NCBI GenBank assembly: GCA_963978545.1 | Contig: OZ021727.1 | Span: 55,192,487 to 55,256,486 of the forward strand | Direction: 5' to 3' | Source: Linyphia triangularis | Lineage: Eukaryota > Arthropoda > Arachnida > Araneae > Linyphiidae | Length of the DNA: 64,000 nucleotides | Part shown: positions 56,940 to 64,000 of the stretch, one piece after another | Layout of the letters: each line of letters starts with the position of its first letter | Position numbering within the stretch: the first letter of the stretch is position 1 | The notes under the pieces: generated by a model | What the model saw: the letters and a program-made list of their open reading frames with translations, nothing else | What the model was told of the DNA's origin: nothing | The model's database searches: none | Made by a program: the position numbers and the translations under genes

Positions 56940-57586
56940 TCAAGATATCTATGGCATGTTGGATGTCGTGGAAGAGTTGAACATGTTGGTGGTACCGAGT
57001 ATACCGTCTGTGGTACCATTTGAGGTTTGTTATTTTTCATGATAACTATGGCATGTTGGGTGTCAATGAACTCATCTTGAAGACCTATGACAGTTGATGG
57101 TACCGAGTGTACTGCTGGTGGTACCATTTTCGGTTTGCCATTATTCAAGATAGCTGTCATTTTTCAAGATAATTATGGCATATTGGGTGTTGTTGGACTT
57201 GCCTTAAAATATTACGACCGTTGGTGGTACCATTTCGGGTTTGTCATTTTTCAAGATACCTATGGCATGTTGGGTGTCTCTGGACTCGTCTTGAAGTATT
57301 ATGATCGTTGGTGGTAACGAGTGTATCGTCGGTTGTACAATTTTCGGTTATATAATTTTTCAAAATAGCTTTGGCATGTTGGGCGTCATTGGACTCGTCT
57401 TGAATTAAATTATGACGGTTGGTGATACCATATGTACCATCAGTGGTATCACATTCTGTTATTCATTTTTCGAGATACTTATGGCAAGTTGCGTGTCGTT
57501 GAACTCATCTTAAAGAATTTCGACCATTGATGGTACCGGATGTACCATGTACAGTACCATTTCTACTTTGTCAATTATCAAGATAG
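56940..57586 (+). repeat. Minisatellite, ~110-bp monomer, about six copies
   Basis: Monomers begin with a TCAAGATANCTATGGCATG type block at 56940, 57037, 57164, 57251, 57360 and 57470, with a truncated restart at 57145 and a partial monomer at 57578. Spacings are about 97-110 bp apart from an 87-bp deletion copy. Each unit also has TTGGGTGTCNTTGGACTCG, CGTTGGTGGTACC and a CGGTGGTACCATTTTCGG block. The final monomer is interrupted by the solo LTR and resumes at 58988. The open frames inside are repeat artefacts. Confidence 0.88.
57583..57586 (+). repeat. 4-bp target duplication ATAG, left
   Basis: ATAG precedes the LTR's TGTTACGAA and is repeated at 58988-58991 right after CGCAACA. Confidence 0.85.
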
Positions 57587-57986
57587 TGTTACGAATCTCT
57601 GTATATTTGTAAATATTTCGTCGTATTAATTATGTAAAAAGGGAAATTTATGTACATTTCGCATAAGGCAGTGCAAGAGTTGACTTTACTTCGCTTTCCT
57701 GCAATGCGTCTCTTAATGCTTCAAAACGAGTTCTACAGAGATCATGCTGGAAAACGAGTTTTACAAGGGGCAAGCTATTTAACATTATGGTTAATGGCAA
57801 TCTCGCCAAGTTGATGACGGTTTTGGCGACTAATTTTGGTCGCCGAATTTGGCTAGAAATCGCCAAATAGCGCGAATGTTGGCGACCATTTGGCGACATT
57901 TTCGGTCCCCATGTACATGTATACGAACGATCTGGAAAATCATCCAAATTTCTATCTCTAGAAGATTTACGAAGGATTGACATTCC

Positions 57987-57994
57987 TATATAAG
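57987..57994 (+). promoter_or_regulatory. LTR TATA box, copy 2
   Basis: TATATAAG followed by GCCGGCCGTGAG, aligned with 17308-17315. Confidence 0.7.
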
Positions 57995-58151
57995 GCCGGC
58001 CGTGAGTTGAGTTACTGAGTTAGTTGTCTCTCAGAGAGAATTCAGAGTAGTTCCAAAAGCGATCTGTATTGCATTGTCTTCTGCGGCGATTTTAGCAGTT
58101 GTGTATCAAGTTTTTAACTGCTGTTTGTGCTCTGTTGTTGTGTAAAGAGCT

Positions 58152-58159
58152 GTATTGCG
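58152..58159 (+). repeat. 8-bp target duplication of the MITE, left (GTATTGCG)
   Basis: Paired with GTATTGAG at 58861-58868; one mismatch. The intact LTR copy 1 has GTATTGTG once at this place. Confidence 0.8.
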
Positions 58160-58860
58160 TAGAGGTCGGAAATATCGATACTATATCACTGCATAGAAAA
58201 AAATATCGATACATGATTTTTTAATTTCTTTATTTGATTTTCAATTTTGTCAGAAACGAAGTTTTTCGGGGCAAATTTCTACTTTTCGTGAATTCATGCC
58301 AAAATTGTTTTAATAAATAAATTATAAAAATTATTTTAATGAATAAATTATAAAAATTATTTTAATGAATAAATTATATTATCAATCAGAATAAATGAAA
58401 TACATATGGATGTCAATGCACAAAATTCCCATTTATTTTTAAAGAAAAATTTTTGAAAAGTAGTTTACCCCAAGTTTTCTGATAGAGATGTTTTTAATAT
58501 TTAAAATTAGATGCAAATTCCAGGCACACGTTGGTAACAGAAACGGCGCTGTGTTAATGACTATTAATAAATAATCTTATCTTTCCATTACATTGTGATT
58601 TGTTTTTAGTTAGGTTGCCATTTTAACTGTCCCTCAGCCAAGTCCAAACTTAAGTTTTGAAGGTTTTGAAAAGGGAATAAAGAAAATCGAAAAAACACAT
58701 GGAACTACAAAACGATCTTCAAAAAACTAAAAATGTTTGAAAATAACGATATATCGATGACTTGTATCGATATTTTTAATATCGATATTTGTTTCAAAAT
58801 ATCGATTTTTTTTTTAAATATCGATAAAATATCGTCGTATCGATATATCGCCGACCTCTA
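58160..58860. mobile_element. hAT-type MITE nested in the LTR
   Basis: 701 bp with inverted ends TAGAGGTCGG / CCGACCTCTA and an 8-bp target duplication, both hAT hallmarks. No protein is encoded, so it is non-autonomous. TATCGAT occurs twice in the first ~60 bp and six times in the last ~120 bp; six of the eight are full TATCGATA. The interior has about two and a half copies of a 27-bp AT-rich repeat (58313-58380) and is related to 28580-28942. Confidence 0.88.
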
Positions 58861-58987
58861 GTATTGAGTCTATTAGAACGAGAAGTTCTGGAGTTGTAAA
58901 AGAATCTGCGAAGAGTTATATCGGAATAAATTTCTCCAAGTTTTGATCTGTTTTGGTTTCAAGTCATTCGAACCCATCCACGCAACA

Positions 58988-59015
58988 ATAGCTATAGTAT
59001 GTTCGAGGTCCCACT
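58988..59015 (+). repeat. Continuation of the interrupted minisatellite monomer
   Basis: ATAGCTATAGTATGTTCGAG with the following GTC resembles the monomer block GATAGCTATGGCATGTTGG, so the LTR split one monomer. Confidence 0.6.
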
Positions 59016-59449
59016 ATGCTAATGCCCAAGGGCATTGTTTCCAATTGGTCAAAAGTGTGATCCGGTGTCCATCCTTACTTAATGTTTAGGAATGCTCAAA
59101 AAAGGCATTGTGTGGGCATGCGCCTGCCACGCCTGATTGTATAAATAGGGATATGTATCGATGTCTCAAATAAAAAACTTAAAAAATTTAAAAAAAAATA
59201 AAAATGATCTATTAATGGGCTTGGATTTAAGGCCAAGATTAAAATGTACATCGGACCTAAGCCGATTACAATGCTATTATTTTTTGTTTTTAGGTATTTT
59301 TTTTGTGCTGAATCGAATGAATAATTTTCAGATAGATTCGAACACTCATTTTTAGGATTTAATGGGTTTTATGGGTAAAATATTAAAAAATCCTCATAAA
59401 AGTCCAAAATAATTTTTATTGAGCAAATGTGTTTAAATGCTGTAAGTTT

Positions 59450-59489
<40 letters not shown>

Positions 59490-59589
59490 AACATATCCTG
59501 TTTTTGGTTTATATAACAATAAAGGTTTCTCTTCTGAGTCAAGTTCGATCATTATGATTAAAACTTCCAAACGTTTTGGTTGAAGATAG
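59016..59589. other. Mixed AT-rich block with repeat scraps
   Basis: Holds a fragment of the ~320-bp repeat near 59295-59345 (GTGCTGAATCGAATGAAT) and an (AT)n tract at about 59457-59487. No gene recognised. Confidence 0.4.
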
Positions 59590-61560
59590 TAGGCAGACAA
59601 TAGACAGATTTCTCTACGGCTGTTCGAACAATGAGAACATCTGCATAACTCATAGCCTGTTTCACCTCAATATTGTTGCTTTGACGGACAAGTGTGAGCA
59701 TCTTGATCAACTGCTTTTTATTCTGTGAATTTGTTAGAAACTGCTCTTGGTTGCCTTAAATTGGAGTACTTTCATTTATAAGAAACTGTGGGAGGAAACT
59801 TATCTGATGCTTTTATGTTCCCTTGTTTTAATATTATTTAAATCATCGTATCCATCAAACTGCTATTTTTTTGGTATTTATATTGATCTGTCATATAAAG
59901 TACACATGGATTGCACATGTCAGCATAAGTGTGATTTTTTATTCAATTTAACTGCGTCGATGATAACCACCGTTGATGATAAAATAATCTGTTTCCTTCA
60001 ATGCATTTTCATCAACGCAAGTGAAATCCTCATACAAATTAGATTACATAATCATTTTCATCCATGAATTAGTGAAAAGCGATAGAAGGTATGAAGCAAT
60101 ATCGTATTTGAAACAGTCTAATAAATATTCTGACTTGTTGCTCCAAACTAGCATGCTTTGATAAAGTATCATTGGATCAATGTTAATTTCTTTTTCATAT
60201 ACTCGGACCAAAGAATTTACTGTAGCAAGGGATAGCACAATATCACTTCTTTTCATTTGTATGTCTCCAAATTTTTCTTCAATGAATTTTAACATATTAC
60301 TCACACCAATTTCTTTTGACCTGTGACAGTAAATAATGTCTATATCAATGACGCATGTCTCAAGAGATACTACAAATGTAATTGAGTTAGAAAAGGGTTA
60401 TTTTATTCAAACCGTTTCTGTATTTTTATAATGTCACTGCTTTTGCTCTTCATACGAGTCTCCCGAGCATCCACATGTTGTTCAGATGTAAAAAATGTAA
60501 TGCCTTAAAAATCTTCAAGTTCCCTAGGAATGTGTGACATTAAATTACTAGTTTTCTTAAAATATATGAACTCAAGACATCCTTACTGAACCCTGTTTGA
60601 TTAATATCTTTCATTACTTTGAACTGCAAAATTTGTTGGTTCTCCTGATAGTGAAATACCCTTAGTAGTCAGACTGGTACAAGTATTTGCAACTGAGACA
60701 TCTACTTCAGATAAATAATGCATGATTTTGAATAGTGAATGCATCACCTCGCAATAAAAAATGAAACCATATGTTTGACCGTCATCAAATGCATCTCCAT
60801 CTCCAATCACCAGTCTTCTCTGCTTTTATGAATTGTCTTACTTGTGTCAACACTCTATTGTACTGAATCCACAGCTTAGCTATTGAACTTATCTACTTGA
60901 TATGTTCTAAGACTTCCCAAACTTTTTTTGTTAGATTTAAATCGTATGGACCCGATGAAATTGTTTATTTTGCTATGATAAAGTTTTGGAATTCTTCTAC
61001 TAGTACTTTCACTGAACGTCTCTCCTATTCATCCATGTATATATGCTTCAGAAGTAAATGTACAGACCTGTAGCCAACAAAATATGTGTTCTGACAACAC
61101 GAGAGTAAGCGCTCCCTGAAAGTTTATGTTTTGTAGTACTGTCTGTGTACACAACAGATATCAACTCTAGCCACCCATAATCCGCCATTATGTATCAAAT
61201 TGAACCAAGAAGGGACATTAGTAAATGAAATCCTTATATTATCACCACAACTTTCTGCAATGATGATTCCGGTGGGGCTGATATGGTAATATCCAATGCC
61301 TTCATACATAAAGGCATGTTAAAAGTTACACAAAAAAAAAAATCAAACCAAGAAGTTTTTCTCGTCAATTGCTATCACTAAAGTGGTATATACAGCAGCA
61401 AGAGATGAAGTAGGTACCATAATGAAATGCAGAGTGATTATACTAGATTTATCACTGCATTAATTGCTTGCAATTGTTACTAAAAATTTCGGCCAATCAC
61501 GAATATTTTCAATTTTCCACCATTTTGAGATTGTCTAAACTGAACCATATTGAGAAGAAG
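59590..61560 (-). pseudogene. Degenerate copy of a multicopy arthropod protein (PIN-like C-terminus)
   Basis: Read 3' to 5' along the plus strand, in several frames: HFIMVPTSSLAAVYTTLVIA (about 61420); SAYSRVVRTHILLATGL (about 61080); LVEEFQNFIIAK; IAKLWIQYNRVLTQVRQFIK with AEKTGDW (about 60830); GYFTIRRTNKF (about 60650); FFTSEQHVDARETRM-like (about 60480); RSKEIGVSNMLKFIEEKFGD, VLSLATVNSLVRVYEK and DCFKYDIASYLLSLF (60100-60320); and finally QFLTNSQNKKQLIKMLT with NNIEVKQAMSYADVLIVRTA (about 59620-59700). From memory the same order of motifs occurs in a large multicopy arthropod family, some members of which end in a CXC-type Cys-rich domain. The ADVLIV stretch suggests a PIN/FEN-like nuclease fold. 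Stops and frameshifts throughout; no TIRs found. Confidence 0.65.
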
Positions 61561-61914
61561 TGCAATCATTTACTTTGAATAGAAAAACCTTATTTAGTTC
61601 GATAGATGAGGGATAATAGACTGCATTTTAAAAGTAATTTGTTTGCCCTAAACGATTCCCTTGTTTTCAGACAGTGTTGATTTTGTTTGTAACTACTATG
61701 GGGTAATTCAATCCAAATGGGGTTGCAATCAAAAATTGATTCAGATTGTGTCACACATTGTGTGCCCTTATTGATCAGAAAAAAGTTTGCTTTAAGAAAT
61801 TACCAATCGAGAAACCAACTTTAGTTTTTATTCAATAAAAACTATTTGTGTGTTTCTTCATGATTTTCATATATTGTACCCATAAAACTTATAATCTCTT
61901 AAAAATGAATGTTC

Positions 61915-62110
61915 CAATTTTTCTGAAAGTTATTTCATTCGATTCAGCACAAAATCCCTAAAAAATGATACCTCACTTGACAAATACCGACAAGTTCATT
62001 TGGGGAGGAATTTACCCCCCCCCCCTTCTCTTCTCAAAAACACTGGACCAACCCCTTATATTTTGGGGGCTCATCAGATATCGTATTCTACTAGCAAAAA
62101 GATGTCATGA
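61915..62110 (-). repeat. Fragment of the ~320-bp repeat with C12 run
   Basis: TTCATTCGATTCAGCACAAA followed by a TACCTCACTTGAC-like block and a run of 12 C at 62014-62025 matches the order of the inverted unit at 26500-26610. Confidence 0.6.
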
Positions 62111-64000
62111 GCAAAGTTTCAACAATGAATGAATGTTGTTTTACACACTGCCCATTTTTGGACTATTTTTCATGTACTAAATCTCAACTGTTCAAAAGTG
62201 TTACGAGTAGAGGAAAATTGATAAATGCAATACAATAGGCATTGAAAACTGAAGAGATAAATAACGGTGTTAATTGTACTTAGGAGTTATTTTATATTAC
62301 CCAACGCACATTTTTTATATTTAAGTTCAAGTTCAACTCAATGATAGAAAAAATGAAGTTTTAATATACAGTAACTACTATCATAAACTATGTACAATAC
62401 AAACAAGAAAACTGTGATGTTTCTGATTTTTCAAACAATTTATTCGTTAAGATTTCATGCACTTCTAGTATGTTTTATTAAAATGCATTTGCTGTTGTGT
62501 GATGTGCAAGAAAAAAAAAAAAAACCTTGTAAATTTAACGTTTTGCAAAAGTACCATTCTTTTCCCAACTACTTTAAAAAGTAAAAAAGCCTGTTTTTAA
62601 AAATCCAAATCAAGATATCCCATTGTTATACAAACTTCAATTAAATTTTCCTGCAGTTGAAAATCTCAAAGCACAACTGATATTGTTCTAAAAACTTTCA
62701 AAAACACAAAATTTTTATTAAAAACAAAACAATAATCCGCACCATCCAAGACATGAACTTCAGTTTATTAATATACAAAATTGATTATTCCAGTCTCTGT
62801 AACCCGGGAACGTGCAAGAACTCCATTCTTTTTAAACAGCTTGCGCGTGTTTCTGATGTATCCACTTTATCTATAAGAAGCGATGGCAAAGATCAATTTC
62901 AATGGTGGCTGAGCTATCTCGAAATAATTCAATTATCTTTGAGCTCCCAAAAATTGAAAACGCTCCTTCTCCACCAAACCTTCAAAAATGGAAACTGCTG
63001 TAATTCCTCCTGCTAGCAGACTTTCCAAGGATAACAAGATTATTGTTATTGCTAGTGAGATATTGTGTCGCTCTCCGGTCTAGGATTACTCCTTCTAAGA
63101 CATAAAAGTTAAAAATTAGTTTCCCTGGGCCTATCGGTATAATAAAATTTATGCCTCTCTTTCTCTAAAAATAGGAAGTATCATTAAGGCTGTGGTAAAC
63201 ATAAATTAGAAGTGACATTGAAGATTGAATTACATGCACGAAATTGCTATCTGTGCGCCATAGCGTCTTTGCTTATTTACATCTATATTAGTGACGAACT
63301 AAGAAAGATAAAAGTTCGTAAATATAAATCTTGATTTAGGAATAAAACATTAATTTTTTAATGTTTTATTCCTAGCTCATTTTTTTAATGTTTTATTCCT
63401 GAGTATTTAGTTTTACTTCATTAATATATGTTGAAGGGAAAAAATTAAACTTATTCAAAAATTATTATACATTGAAATATCATACTAACTTTTGTGGGAA
63501 TACAATGAAAGAAAATGTGCCATAAAACATCTAATGGGAAATTTTCCTTGCGAAACATGTATAATTCTCATGCCTCAGTTGCACTAATTTAATTGGAAAC
63601 ATTTTGAATATTTTTGTTAAACTGCATAGAAATTAACGCAAAAACATCAAATTAAATCAGCAAATGTCAGAATAATTTTAAATAAATCTAAATTTACTCG
63701 CAAATTTATAGTTCTTTAATACTCACATAAATAACTAAGAGTGAGTTACTCTTACAAAGGAACTAATATAAGTTAATATTGAAAACATATAGATCATTTT
63801 ATAACAAAGAAATAATTATATTTTTATTATAAAACGATACTAACTGCACTAATTGAAAAGGCTCTATTTTTAAAAAGATAAATATGATAATTCATTTAAA
63901 ACCACAGTTATTTAATGAATTATATAAAGTAATAAATTAAAATTAATATTGTATTCAATTGTGAAAGTGTGCTATTTAAAAATAAGTACTTGGTAATTTG
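62111..64000. other. AT-rich non-coding block
   Basis: No gene recognised. A short direct repeat (TTAATGTTTTATTCCT with TTTTTTAATG) occurs twice at about 63353-63405. The 87-codon frame at 62753-63016 has balanced composition but no domain or splice support. Confidence 0.35.

Larger units (their letters stand above)
57587..58987 (+). mobile_element. Solo LTR, gypsy-type, copy 2, carrying a nested MITE
   Basis: Begins TGTTACGAA and ends CGCAACA as in copy 1 (16882-17636). Removing the nested insertion at 58160-58860 plus one 8-bp duplication leaves about 692 bp of LTR. It has a TATA box at 57987-57994, AATAAA at 58925-58930 near the R/U5 boundary, and several TTTGGCG/CGCCAAA motifs in U3 (about 57800-57895). 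The flanking ATAG duplication shows a true integration followed by LTR-LTR recombination. Confidence 0.9.

Noticed and set aside
57087..57317. 76-codon frame and its antisense 56933-57160
   Set aside because: Repeat-derived frames in the ~110-bp minisatellite.
56940..57586. CRISPR-like array
   Set aside because: Units are contiguous diverged monomers of about 110 bp without spacers, in a eukaryotic context.

Overview
The window is eukaryotic and very AT-rich. It carries arthropod-type transposons, long (AT)n and (ATT)n tracts, a tRNA-derived SINE in five copies, and gene pieces that only make sense with introns. The repertoire (Tc1 elements, SINEs, gypsy-type LTRs starting TGTTACGAA, and two multicopy protein families I recall from chelicerate and insect genomes) points to an arthropod, most likely a spider. 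No search was run, so the species call is inference. There is no prokaryotic gene organisation; almost all long open frames are accidental or lie in repeats.

Host gene content is sparse. The best-supported piece is a plus-strand first coding exon at 47769-47844: a signal peptide behind a GC/CpG-richer leader with two five-codon upstream ORFs, ending at a consensus GTAAGG donor in phase 1. No second exon was recognised in the remaining 16 kb, so a very long first intron is inferred. Three further unidentified exon-like blocks lie on the minus strand (about 1620-1939, 5127-5317 and 24669-24970).

Mobile elements, left to right: SINE (4073); Tc1 relic (6900-7630); possible LINE tail (13714); solo gypsy-type LTR in an AT tract (16882-17636); SINE (18154); Tc1-like element with both ends and a TA duplication (20208-21697); SINE fragment (23829) and reverse SINE (24993); tandem-plus-inverted repeat with G-runs and a 290-bp (ATT)n tract (25570-27170); hAT-MITE-related repeat (28580-28940); complete-ended hAT-like element with an 8-bp duplication (34009-36536); reverse SINE next to (AT)n (39669); degenerate second copy of the same hAT-like coding region (42190-42850); I-type LINE remnant with RNase H between two direct ~735-bp repeats (43620-46875); pogo-like relic (55244-56511); a ~110-bp minisatellite invaded by a solo LTR that was itself invaded by a hAT-type MITE (56940-59015); and a degenerate copy of a large multicopy arthropod protein family (59590-61560).

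The most interesting systems are (i) the 2.5-kb element at 34009-36536, whose protein is usually left uncharacterised but which here has 8-bp target duplications, long inverted ends and hAT-like landmarks, and (ii) the three-layer nest at 56940-59015, where each layer can be ordered in time and the innermost MITE carries clustered TATCGATA sites at its ends. The functional copies appear dead: frameshifts and stops interrupt every transposase or polymerase seen.
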